This document shows positions 6,650-13,859 of a DNA stretch of 28,048 nucleotides, in pieces; the stretch's first letter is position 1; each line of letters begins with the position of its first letter. A program made the position numbers and the translations under genes. The notes beneath the pieces were generated by a model. The model was not told the origin of the DNA, did not search any database, and was given only the letters and a program-made list of their open reading frames with translations. Source of the DNA: a virus. Location of the stretch: the IMG/VR virus record IMGVR_UViG_3300045922_000283, positions 1 to 28,048 of that record; one strand, written 5' to 3'.

Positions 6650-9189
6650 TGGCGAACGAGATATCTAAAACTCCAACACCATCCTTAGCTTCGGGGCAGT
6701 CCGAAGTTTTGATGGGATCGCATGTTTTTTCTGCTTTAAATCTGACGTCTCCTATTATAGTTGTTGATAGAGAGCCGGTTAAAGTCGTAGTTTTTGGGTT
6801 AACTGGCGATGCTACGGTTACAGTTCACCAAGTTTTTGGCGTCAACGACGATTTAGTATCTGAAGAATACAGGCCCTATCCGCAGGGCCTTGTTTTTAGC
6901 TCAGACAGAAATGAAATAATCTTACAAAGGTCTGGTCGTTACAGACTTGTAGGGGCTGAAATTACGCAAGAAGTTCGCGCCTTTTGGTGGAACTTCTCAA
7001 TGACGCATGAGTGGACGGACATTATTGAAGAGGCATTAAGGTATCTGTGTGCCTGCGTTCGTCCAAATGACGTTGAACTTGTCGCTGGCAATGGCATTTT
7101 AGTTGAAAATCTTGGCGGTGGTACTTGGCGAGTTACTAACACTGCTATTCATACAGCAGTTGATACTGCCACTGTTGACCACCAAATCGTAAGCGGCGTC
7201 TTAAGCTCGCATGTTAAGCTGTCAGAAGACCCGGGCAATGAAATGTTTGCCCGAGATGACGGTTTGTATGCTACGATTTCAGACCCAAATGCTCCGTGTA
7301 ACTTAGGTAATCTTGTACAACCGTTTAATGGGCGAGTTCGTAATGCACGCTTTCTTGTTCTCGATAATCAGGGATGTATTCGTTGGGTGCGTGCACGTTC
7401 GCTTGCAAACTATATTTGCGATTTTGAGTGTGAAGAAGAACCGCCGCCATCGAGTTGTTGTGCTTTAACGTTTACTCACTCGGTCCAAACCATTGAGTCA
7501 GTTGGTGTCGGTACAACTGTTCAAATAACTTTAACTGCTACTGGCTCGAATAGTGCCGCTTGTAGAGCTTTTACAAATAGCCTTGCGTTCTCTCCATTGA
7601 TAGGGCAGAGTGTTAATGGTTGGAGATATGACGGAGTTTCTTTTTCTGGTGCAAACCCATTTACCAACGTAGACTTTAATACAGCTAACATAACCTCTTG
7701 GTCTGCAGTATTTACGTTTGTAGCAACTGAATGTAATTCTAACGGTAGAAATATAAGCTTTACCGCTACAGGTAATTGCCGAAACTCGCTTGGTCAGATT
7801 ATTTCTGGTTCGGAAGTTACGTACCCAGTTTCAGTTACTTTACCTCCGATTACTGAAAATTGTGGAGGTGTCGAACCGCCGCCAAGTTGCTGCGGTTTGG
7901 GTATTTCTATTAGCTATACGCCGCTTTCAGGCCCGGTTGCAGTTGGAGCGTATTTCGACGTTACTGTTCTCTCCGTTTCGTCGCCTTCTTCAAACTGCCA
8001 TGGCAGGCTTTTTCCGAATGACCTGCTCGCTTTGACGCCTGCTGGATGGGTTGTTGATAGCGTTACTAGCACTCCTACGGGCCAAGACATTCGCACAGGC
8101 GTTAACCATAGTATCGCTGGTACCAGCTTTATTACTAACGTTATTCGTCTTCGTGCGGTTGAGTGTGTTCCAGCCGCTTCGCCACCTTTTACTGTAAGCG
8201 GTGCTTGCTTTAATTCATTTGGAAACCAGTTAGTAGATACTTTTGTAAGCGAGACTGCGATTATATCTTTTCCGCAAGTTAATGCAAATTGCGAAGGAGG
8301 CCCGCCTCCCGGAAGCTGTTCGAGTTCGTATTCGCATAGTATATCCTCTATTAGTTCTCCAGTATCTGTTGGAGACACGTTCTATCTTGACGTCACTCTT
8401 ACGGGCACTAATGCGGCTGCAGCAAGAACTAAGAATTTCGCTCTTAATCAACCGGCGTCAATCCCGTCTGGATGGACTTTGCAGTCTATAAATGTCATAG
8501 GGTTGCCGCCAGCGTATGATCCGGTAAATAGCGAAGTAGACTTCCATTTAGCTAATGTTACTTCGTTTACAGTAAGATACACTTTTGTTGCTTCAGCATT
8601 AAATTCTGGAGGCACGTCTAACTTCGTAGTTAGCGCTAGATGCGTGGATAGTTCAGGCAACACGCTTCCCGGCACTATCATAAATTATCCAATAAACATT
8701 CAATTTCCTGCTGTTACCAATACTGGTACTGGTCCCACGCCTACTTGCTGCGGGCTTAGTCTTGATGTCGAAAGCGTCATACCAGTTGGAGGTAAATGCG
8801 AGATTGCAGAAGTTGTTTTCGTCGTAACGTCAAATTCGCCTACGCCAAGTTGTGCAGCTAGAACGGAGCCGTTTGCGCCAACTGTTGGTGGACCAAATGT
8901 TTTCACTATAATTAGTACAGAAACGCTGTTGCTCGACAACTCTCCAGCGCCGTTTGATGCAAGAAACGGTGTTGATTTTAGAACAAGAGGTGTGAGCGGG
9001 TGGAAACTTAGAGTTAGAGCTAGAGCTATCAACTGTGTTGGCGAACCAGAACCGTCCGATATGGCTATAAGCTTTAGCGGCGGATGCGTTAATGAAGCAG
9101 GAAACTATATCGGCGGGTCGCCGTCTAGTTACTCTGCTATCGCTATAATAGGTTCGCCAATCACTAACTGCACTGCAATTTGTAGCTAA
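6649..9189 (+). CDS. Large beta-rich fibre or appendage protein with four Cys-containing modules
   Basis: This 846-residue protein has an N-terminal domain (about 1-264) homologous to that of the next gene (shared VDREPVKVV.FGL, SGRYRL, FSMTHEW). It is followed by four modules of about 145 residues beginning near 265, 410, 552 and 696. Each opens with a Pro-rich linker and a Cys or Cys-Cys (PPPSCCGL, PTCCGLSL) and alternates strands in an Ig-like or DUF11-like way, often with internal Cys pairs. The shared N-terminus probably docks on the tail or head while the modules project outward, as receptor-binding or decoration fibres do. It starts in a TAATG overlap with no strong ribosome site. Function is inferred from architecture. 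Confidence 0.7.
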   Translation: MANEISKTPTPSLASGQSEVLMGSHVFSALNLTSPIIVVDREPVKVVVFGLTGDATVTVHQVFGVNDDLVSEEYRPYPQGLVFSSDRNEIILQRSGRYRLVGAEITQEVRAFWWNFSMTHEWTDIIEEALRYLCACVRPNDVELVAGNGILVENLGGGTWRVTNTAIHTAVDTATVDHQIVSGVLSSHVKLSEDPGNEMFARDDGLYATISDPNAPCNLGNLVQPFNGRVRNARFLVLDNQGCIRWVRARSLANYICDFECEEEPPPSSCCALTFTHSVQTIESVGVGTTVQITLTATGSNSAACRAFTNSLAFSPLIGQSVNGWRYDGVSFSGANPFTNVDFNTANITSWSAVFTFVATECNSNGRNISFTATGNCRNSLGQIISGSEVTYPVSVTLPPITENCGGVEPPPSCCGLGISISYTPLSGPVAVGAYFDVTVLSVSSPSSNCHGRLFPNDLLALTPAGWVVDSVTSTPTGQDIRTGVNHSIAGTSFITNVIRLRAVECVPAASPPFTVSGACFNSFGNQLVDTFVSETAIISFPQVNANCEGGPPPGSCSSSYSHSISSISSPVSVGDTFYLDVTLTGTNAAAARTKNFALNQPASIPSGWTLQSINVIGLPPAYDPVNSEVDFHLANVTSFTVRYTFVASALNSGGTSNFVVSARCVDSSGNTLPGTIINYPINIQFPAVTNTGTGPTPTCCGLSLDVESVIPVGGKCEIAEVVFVVTSNSPTPSCAARTEPFAPTVGGPNVFTIISTETLLLDNSPAPFDARNGVDFRTRGVSGWKLRVRARAINCVGEPEPSDMAISFSGGCVNEAGNYIGGSPSSYSAIAIIGSPITNCTAICS
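6689..6710 (+). promoter_or_regulatory. Start-proximal hairpin with T4, +40 in the large fibre gene
   Basis: CTTCGG (6689-6694) pairs with CCGAAG (6701-6706) around GGCAGT. The stem extends by a G-U and an A-T pair. TTTT follows at 6707-6710. The arm begins 40 nt from the start codon. Confidence 0.5.
6871..6897 (+). terminator. Terminator-like hairpin inside a coding region
   Basis: AGGCCCT (6871-6877) pairs with AGGGCCT (6884-6890) around a 6-nt loop, followed directly by TGTTTTT. It has the shape of an intrinsic terminator but lies about 75 codons into an intact gene, so it may act as an attenuator or be incidental. Confidence 0.4.
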
Positions 9190-9191
9190 TT

Positions 9192-10796
9192 ATGGCAAAT
9201 AAAAAGACTACGCATCCGACACCTACTGTTTGGGCTGCTGGCAACGAACGGCAGCCTTTTTCGATGGTGTTTTCGCCTGCGTCTACTTCTCAGTTTTCGC
9301 AAAATATAAATGTCGATAGAGAGCCTGTAAAAGTCGTAGCTTTTGGGCTTCGTCAAGACGAGTTTATAGAGATACTGCATTTAGCCGGAGAAATGTCCGG
9401 TAGTGCGTTTGAGGCGTATAAACCGTTTGACGGCGCGCTTGTAATAACTTCTGAACAAAATGAAGTTACTTTAGCCCGTTCTGGTCGATACAGACTTCGT
9501 TTTCAAGGCACTCATGGCCAAATGTACTGCTTCTGGTGGCAGTTTAGTATGACCCATGAGTGGATGAACGAAGTTTTAGCGAACGGGCTTAGGCAACTTT
9601 GCGAGTGCTTACAGCCGCCTCCGTTTGAGATAGTCGCTGGAACTGGTATACAAGTAACGCAGCTTAGCCCCATCTTATGGCATATAGCTAATACTTTTGC
9701 GGTTGATGTTGCAGATACCACGACTATAGACCATACTGTTACGACTGTAGCGGGGCTTAGAGTTTTAAGCTCAAATGTACTTGTTTCGCCGTATGCAGGC
9801 AATCTAATACAAGTTCGTCCTGACGGGCTATACGTTAATTTAAGCTCACAGCTAACACCCTGCGGTTTTGGAGCGCTTATTCAGCCTTCTCCAGATAGAA
9901 TGCCGCTTAGGTTATTAGCGCTTAATGAGTTTAACTGCATTACGAGTATTCCTGCTGAAGACGTTGCAAGATATCTCTGCAATGTCGATTGCACACCGAC
10001 GGTTAACCTAAGCGTCGTAAAAACAGCGTCTCCAGAGAATCCACAGTACGGTGAGTTGACAACGTTCACTGTTACCATATCTAATAGTGGACCTGAAGAT
10101 GCCGTTGATCTGCTTGTTAGAGATTCGCTCCCACCGGGATTCTCTAACTTCGAGCCGATTCCCATTACGTACACAGGTGGTGCATATGGGCCACCAAACA
10201 CAACTAGAGTTGGTTTAGCTACGGGGTTTTATTGCGGAATTCCGGCTGGCGGGTCGCTCACTTTTACGGTTCAGGCGTACCCTTGGCAGCTTGGAAGATA
10301 CACGAACACAGTGTTTGTTGAACTTTTGCCTCTCTATATTAATGAAGGCAACAGTTTTGCTACTGTTTCTGGCAATGTCGTTGCTTCCGAAAACGACTTG
10401 TCGATCAAGATTGCGTACCATCCTGAGTACACAGTTGGCGAACCGAACTACGTTATAGTTGAAGTTGCAAATAATAGCCCGGTTCCAGCGCCAAATACTA
10501 ACGTCGCCATGTCAAGGCCACAGCCTATGTTTGATCCGTATCCTGCTCCGGATGGCGCAGTTATTGTTTCGCGTGATTGGACACCCGGTCTTGATGTGAC
10601 TTTCACAGAAAGCGCTTTTGGATTCCCTCATAATTTAGGAACTATACCTCCAGGCGGCAAAGTGTATATTAGGCTTTGGCTCAATCCCGCACTTGCCGAA
10701 GTATATTCTGAATATTTCTCTGTCTACTCTGATTTAATAGAGTCTGATACTATAAACAATACTACCCACTTTCTTGGAACTATCAAGTCCCCATGA
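9192..10796 (+). CDS. Fibre or appendage protein, paralogue of the preceding gene, with DUF11-like repeats
   Basis: The 534-residue protein shares its N-terminal domain (about 1-260) with the preceding gene: NVDREPVKVVAFGL, RSGRYRLRF, FSMTHEWMNEV. The C-terminal part has two different Ig-like modules. Residues about 267-395 are close to the DUF11 pattern (VKTASP, GELTTFTVTISNSGPEDA, RDSLPPGF); residues about 400-534 are a related domain (NYVIVEVANNSPVPAPN, then an IPPGG turn). DUF11/CARDB-like domains occur in surface and adhesive proteins, so a host-facing or decoration role is likely. The same base with exchanged tips is a typical plan for tail-attached fibres. Its TGA overlaps the next ATG. 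Confidence 0.7.
   Translation: MANKKTTHPTPTVWAAGNERQPFSMVFSPASTSQFSQNINVDREPVKVVAFGLRQDEFIEILHLAGEMSGSAFEAYKPFDGALVITSEQNEVTLARSGRYRLRFQGTHGQMYCFWWQFSMTHEWMNEVLANGLRQLCECLQPPPFEIVAGTGIQVTQLSPILWHIANTFAVDVADTTTIDHTVTTVAGLRVLSSNVLVSPYAGNLIQVRPDGLYVNLSSQLTPCGFGALIQPSPDRMPLRLLALNEFNCITSIPAEDVARYLCNVDCTPTVNLSVVKTASPENPQYGELTTFTVTISNSGPEDAVDLLVRDSLPPGFSNFEPIPITYTGGAYGPPNTTRVGLATGFYCGIPAGGSLTFTVQAYPWQLGRYTNTVFVELLPLYINEGNSFATVSGNVVASENDLSIKIAYHPEYTVGEPNYVIVEVANNSPVPAPNTNVAMSRPQPMFDPYPAPDGAVIVSRDWTPGLDVTFTESAFGFPHNLGTIPPGGKVYIRLWLNPALAEVYSEYFSVYSDLIESDTINNTTHFLGTIKSP
9233..9261 (+). terminator. Start-proximal hairpin with T5, terminator-like, +41
   Basis: GGCTGC (9233-9238) pairs with GCAGCC (9251-9256) around a 12-nt loop, immediately followed by TTTTT. 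It has full intrinsic-terminator shape yet sits within the coding sequence 41 nt after the start codon and about 45 nt past the previous stop. It could end part of the upstream transcripts or cause pausing. Confidence 0.45.
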
Positions 10797-10927
10797 TAGA
10801 AAAAATTGGAGTTTTTCTATTTAATGCGTTTACCTTTGGCACTGACTGTCCAACTTGTATTGGTTGGCGAATCGGTTTAGCTCTTTTTATTATGTTTTTT
10901 GTTGGATTTTGCTCAGCTAAGCTGTGA
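10793..10927 (+). CDS. 44-residue single-span membrane peptide
   Basis: This is a short but convincing gene. Its ATG overlaps the preceding TGA (ATGA) and its own TGA overlaps the next GTG (GTGA), so it is coupled on both sides. The peptide begins MIEKIGVFLFNAFTFG, contains a CPTC pair at residues 19-22, and ends in a hydrophobic helix at about 27-43 (IGLALFIMFFVGFCSAKL). One membrane helix is likely. Its place directly before a glycosyltransferase raises the possibility that it is a membrane partner or anchor, but no family is recognised. Confidence 0.6.
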   Translation: MIEKIGVFLFNAFTFGTDCPTCIGWRIGLALFIMFFVGFCSAKL

Positions 10928-11520
10928 TAGATATACACATAATTCGGTACCATTCACTATCAAAACCTGAATGGTTTGATAGGTGCGTAGCTTCAGTTAC
11001 GCATCCTAAAACTGCTGTACATGTTATTAACGGCACCCCGAAACCACATTTTGGAAAACTCCGTGTAGATGCGTTCAAAAAAGGTAGTGGAGAATTTGTA
11101 AGTTTTATAGATGACGACGACTATCTTTTACCGAATGCTGTAGATGTTCAATTAAAGAACATCAAAGATGCAGACTTCATTATATCAGGCTATCTTATAG
11201 AAGGCGGTTTAAAGGCAAGCGTTACCCCTTCAACATTGGATTACAAGATAGCTAGAAAGCGGTTATACTATTTTCAAGGTTTTAAGTTGATTAGACGTAA
11301 AGTTGTTGAAAAGTACTACGATATATTAAAAGATTGCGAAATCTTTGAAGATGCGCTTCTTTGGTGCATTCTTACTAAAAAGCATAAAGGAGTTATAACT
11401 ACAGAACCGCTTCTTTATAGAACAGAGCATTCTGCAAATGTATCAAAAGACAAAGTCGCTACTCGTCTAATGAATCGCAAAACTTTTGAGTATTTTATTT
11501 CGCAGGCCAATAATGTCTAA
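10924..11520 (+). CDS. Small family-2-like glycosyltransferase (GT-A fold)
   Basis: The 198-residue protein shows a compact GT-A layout: an N-terminal strand (IDIHIIRYHS), a region ending with the metal/nucleotide-sugar site FIDDDDYLLPNA (D63-D66 cover the DXD motif), a middle segment, and an acidic helix EIFEDALLWC where family 2 enzymes place the catalytic acid. It would transfer a sugar from a nucleotide donor, but donor and acceptor cannot be read from sequence. It starts with GTG overlapping the membrane-peptide stop and lies between fibre genes, which suggests that virion fibres or a host surface glycan are its target. At under 200 residues it is short for the family. Confidence 0.75.
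   Translation: MIDIHIIRYHSLSKPEWFDRCVASVTHPKTAVHVINGTPKPHFGKLRVDAFKKGSGEFVSFIDDDDYLLPNAVDVQLKNIKDADFIISGYLIEGGLKASVTPSTLDYKIARKRLYYFQGFKLIRRKVVEKYYDILKDCEIFEDALLWCILTKKHKGVITTEPLLYRTEHSANVSKDKVATRLMNRKTFEYFISQANNV
10957..10982 (+). promoter_or_regulatory. Start-proximal hairpin, 10 bp with one bulge, +33
   Basis: CTATCAAAACC (10957-10967) pairs with GGTTTGATAG (10973-10982) around TGAAT, with a single bulged A. It lies 33 nt into the glycosyltransferase gene. Confidence 0.5.
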
Positions 11521-11725
11521 CGCAAGTAACGAAATTTACAGTATACTTAGTTTGACTAATCCAGCTACTCCGCCAGTTAGGTTAGTCAACGGCAAAGCTA
11601 CTTTCTTTGCAGCGGGACTTTGGAACGGTAGCACTTACGATCCTTTGCCGCATGACGTACTTTTTCAAGTCAGGCCATACTTTAATTTTGATGGCAGCCC
11701 TTGGACTAACGTTAATGCCGGCTAG
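11513..11725 (+). CDS. Beta-domain virion-associated protein, ended early by an amber codon
   Basis: The first 70 residues (MSNASNEIYSILSLTNPATP...) end at TAG, but the same frame continues without other stops to TAA at 11870-11872, exactly where the next gene begins (TAATG). The joined 118 residues would form one small beta domain: GKATFFAAGLWNG before the stop and GGEWQVRAVIG after it. This resembles the GRYR-type domains of neighbouring genes. A single C-to-T change from CAG (Gln) would explain the stop. Either the gene is broken, or the host or phage suppresses the codon. The start overlaps the glycosyltransferase end by 8 nt. Confidence 0.6.
   Translation: MSNASNEIYSILSLTNPATPPVRLVNGKATFFAAGLWNGSTYDPLPHDVLFQVRPYFNFDGSPWTNVNAG
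11552..11589 (+). promoter_or_regulatory. Start-proximal hairpin, 10 bp with one bulge, +39
   Basis: TTGACTAA (11552-11559), a bulged T and CC pair with GG (11580-11581) and TTAGTCAA (11582-11589), around a 17-nt loop. The arm begins 39 nt into the gene. Confidence 0.5.
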
Positions 11726-11872
11726 TTTACGGTGCATACTCAGACTGCAAACGGGTTTGCCGCAACAATTTACCTAGGTGGTGAGTGGCAGGTTAGAGCC
11801 GTTATTGGTCCTGTTTGGGCTTCTGGATCGCAGGCTGGAGTTAGCATCGGTGCCTCAGTGGAGAGTAAATAA
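11726..11872 (+). pseudogene. In-frame continuation after the amber codon
   Basis: Forty-eight sense codons in frame with the preceding gene, beginning FTVHTQTANGFAATIYLGG and ending SIGASVESK, then TAA. Composition and codon use look protein-coding and match the strands expected to complete the domain. There is no start codon with a plausible ribosome site, so it would be made only by amber readthrough. Otherwise it is a decaying remnant. Confidence 0.55.
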
Positions 11873-12927
11873 TGGCGATTTCTCAAAAAAATATTATTTA
11901 CGATCCAACTCCTGATTGGAGCGAGATTGAGAACAAACCTACGGCGTTTCCTCCTGAGCCGCATACTCATCCGTTATCTGATATTCAACAATCGGGCGCA
12001 ACGACGGGGCAGGTGCCGCAGTGGGACGGTACTGCGTGGGTGCCCGCAACGGTTAGTGGCGGCGGCTCTCCGGGCGGCAGCGGAACCGAAGTCCAGTACC
12101 GAGTCGACGCAAGCACCTTCGGCGCGATGGCCGGCACCGCCTGGGACAACACCAACCGCACGCTGACGATCACGGGTGCGACAGTCACGACGTCGCAGCC
12201 TCTTCTGAATCTCTCGCAGACGTGGAACGACGCTGCGGTCGATTTCATCGGCTTGCAGTTCAACGCGATAAACACCGCCAGTCATGCAAACAGCCGCTTG
12301 TTGTCTTTAAGCGTCAACGGAGATTTTCAGTTTGGCGTAGGTGTAGACGGGGCGATCGTAACATCAAAAAGTTTTTCGGCTTACGATCTTGTAAGGACTG
12401 GGCGGGTTGGGATTCGCCATGACGGATCGGACAGGCTTCAGTTTGGCGTTGTGTTTGGAGGATCGGTTAGTGGTAGATTTTCAATTCACGTTCTCGAGGG
12501 ATGGTCTGTTGCTCAAGCCGGATACGGCTTTGCGGCAGACGTATCGCTTAGTAGCGTCACTCCTGATCTTTGGCTAAGGCGAGACGCTGCGAACATCCTT
12601 GCCCAGCGCAACGGCACCGCCGCGCAGACGTTCCGCGCGTACAACACGTTCACCAACGCCAGTAACGGAGAATGGCTGTCTATTGGATGGGCGTCGAATG
12701 TCTGCACGATTACGCCGCAAGCTGCCGGAACTGGCACTCTGCGGCCGTTGATTGTCCGGCATCCACCGGTTACGGTGGCTTCGTTGCCGAGCGCGTCGAG
12801 TGTCGGCGCTGGTGCGCGGTGTATGGTCTCTGATGCGTCCGCGCCTGTGTTTGGTGATGTCGTAGCTGGAGGCGGCAGCATTATTGTTCCTGTATATTCA
12901 GATGGCACAGATTGGAGAGTGGGATGA
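11872..12927 (+). CDS. Modular tail fibre protein
   Basis: The 351-residue protein has the hallmarks of exchangeable fibre segments. An N-terminal linker has the His/Asp motif HTHPLSDI followed by GQVPQWDGTAWVPA. A glycine-rich hinge and GTEVQYRVDASTFGAM come next. A central beta-rich domain carries SRLLSLSVNGDFQFGV, and a C-terminal tip resembles sequences seen in many phage fibres (VTVASLPSASSVGAGARCMV, PVYSDGTDWRVG). It probably trimerises. Base composition is patchy: about 12000-12290 and 12590-12660 use GC-ending codons while adjacent stretches do not, as expected if modules were acquired separately. The start shares an A with the previous TAA. Confidence 0.85.
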   Translation: MAISQKNIIYDPTPDWSEIENKPTAFPPEPHTHPLSDIQQSGATTGQVPQWDGTAWVPATVSGGGSPGGSGTEVQYRVDASTFGAMAGTAWDNTNRTLTITGATVTTSQPLLNLSQTWNDAAVDFIGLQFNAINTASHANSRLLSLSVNGDFQFGVGVDGAIVTSKSFSAYDLVRTGRVGIRHDGSDRLQFGVVFGGSVSGRFSIHVLEGWSVAQAGYGFAADVSLSSVTPDLWLRRDAANILAQRNGTAAQTFRAYNTFTNASNGEWLSIGWASNVCTITPQAAGTGTLRPLIVRHPPVTVASLPSASSVGAGARCMVSDASAPVFGDVVAGGGSIIVPVYSDGTDWRVG

Positions 12928-13319
12928 TTACAGTAGTTATTAATGACCGTCGTTTACTTGCTGGTGTTCAGGCTGCGTGGTTAGCAGGACGGCCGCAAGA
13001 TGAGGAAAGCCAGCTTTATTATCCTCGCAGTCCTCAAGAATGGTTACAACAAGTTGTAGAAGCTGCTTGTCGTAGTTATCGCGATCAATACAGTCCAGAT
13101 AAAATTAATGTTGCAGATTTTATTATTCGCGCACCAGACGTTTTTTCTCGTGTAGTGCAAGATTCTTCGAACGATCCTGTATTAACAGCGCTACTTGCGC
13201 GCTTACGATCAGAAGCTTATATATGGCTTGAATCAGATGAAGTTCGGCAAGGTGTTCAATATTTAGTACAGCGGGGCTATATAACTCCGGAGCAGGCGCA
13301 AAATCTACTTGCTTATTAA
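12924..13319 (+). CDS. Helical protein of unknown function next to the tail fibre
   Basis: The product is 131 residues. The ATG overlapping the fibre stop (ATGA) is chosen over an in-frame TTG upstream because of the coupling and the GGAG about 7 nt before it. The sequence is predominantly helical with acidic and aromatic residues (EWLQQVVEAACRSYRDQYS) and ends in RGYITPEQAQNLLAY. No enzyme motif is visible. The location directly after a fibre gene would suit a fibre assembly factor or a minor virion protein, but this is speculation. Confidence 0.6.
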   Translation: MITVVINDRRLLAGVQAAWLAGRPQDEESQLYYPRSPQEWLQQVVEAACRSYRDQYSPDKINVADFIIRAPDVFSRVVQDSSNDPVLTALLARLRSEAYIWLESDEVRQGVQYLVQRGYITPEQAQNLLAY

Positions 13320-13327
13320 GGTGTAGT

Positions 13328-13585
13328 ATGACTCGTAGTATTATTGACATTCGCGATACTACTAAGAATGAGTTTGTAGTTAATCCAGACTCAAAGCAAC
13401 CTGCATTGTTTGCTAGTGATTGTTTGATTCGAGCGTATCTTCGAGAAGTGTCCGGAAATACTGTTCCGTTACTTTTTACTCCTACCGAAATTGCTAATGC
13501 ACGAAATCGTGCTAAAACAAACCCGGAAGATGTCCGCCCACTTGCTTCAAAGTGGAAGCGTATTTTAAGCATTATTTGTGAATGA
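13328..13585 (+). CDS. Small hypothetical protein
   Basis: The 85-residue product is preceded by a good ribosome site (AAGGTG). It contains no recognisable motif: polar N-terminus (MTRSIIDIRDTT), a central hydrophobic segment, then basic helices (NARNRAKTNPEDVRPLASKW). It is part of a run of small genes between the fibre and the scaffold, a position where podoviruses keep poorly conserved accessory genes. Confidence 0.55.
   Translation: MTRSIIDIRDTTKNEFVVNPDSKQPALFASDCLIRAYLREVSGNTVPLLFTPTEIANARNRAKTNPEDVRPLASKWKRILSIICE
13335..13362 (+). promoter_or_regulatory. Start-proximal inverted repeat, 7 bp, +7
   Basis: GTAGTAT (13335-13341) pairs with ATACTAC (13356-13362) around 14 nt. It lies closer to the start than the other hairpins of this window and within the initiating ribosome footprint. 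Confidence 0.35.
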
Positions 13586-13586
13586 T

Positions 13587-13859
13587 ATGATTAAGCGCGG
13601 AAAAGAAACTTTTTCTGGCTACAACAAGCCTAAACGCACGCCTAATCATCCAACTAAATCACACGCAGTTCTTGCGAAAGTTGGAGATAAAGTTAAGCTA
13701 ATTAGGTTTGGTCAGCAAGGTATTAAAGGTTCGCCAAAGAAATCTGGTGAATCTGAATCTTATCGAAAACGACGTGAAGCTTTTAAAGCTAGGCACGCTA
13801 AAAACATCAAAAAAGGCAAAATGTCAGCTGCATATTGGGCTGACAAGGTGAAATGGTGA
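13587..13859 (+). CDS. Conserved small basic phage protein (KRGKETFSGYNKPKRTP type)
   Basis: The product is 90 residues, very rich in Lys and Arg. The stretches KRGKETFSGYNKPKRTPNHP, LIRFGQQGIKGSPKKSGES and ARHAKNIKKGKMSAAYW are characteristic of a small protein found widely in marine and freshwater phages; its role is not established, as far as I know. The charge suggests nucleic acid binding. Either this ATG or the GTG nine bases upstream could be the start, since neither has a clear ribosome site. I prefer the ATG because the family usually begins at about this point. Confidence 0.75.
   Translation: MIKRGKETFSGYNKPKRTPNHPTKSHAVLAKVGDKVKLIRFGQQGIKGSPKKSGESESYRKRREAFKARHAKNIKKGKMSAAYWADKVKW

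Noticed and set aside
7232-7253. Hairpin CGGGCAA/TTGCCCG within the large fibre gene
   Set aside because: Seven pairs but mid-gene without other signals; kept only as evidence that some hairpins also occur away from starts.
7914-9032. Several minus-strand open frames within the large fibre gene
   Set aside because: They lie opposite an uninterrupted plus-strand gene with clear domain repeats and show no protein-like features of their own.
2436-11872. Genome-wide reassignment of TAG to an amino acid
   Set aside because: TAG ends two apparently complete genes (2664-2666, 4267-4269) and is absent in frame from all long structural genes; only one gene is interrupted.
12763-12778. Hairpin CCACCG/CGGTGG in the tail fibre gene
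   Set aside because: Mid-gene in a GC-rich stretch where such stems are more likely by chance.
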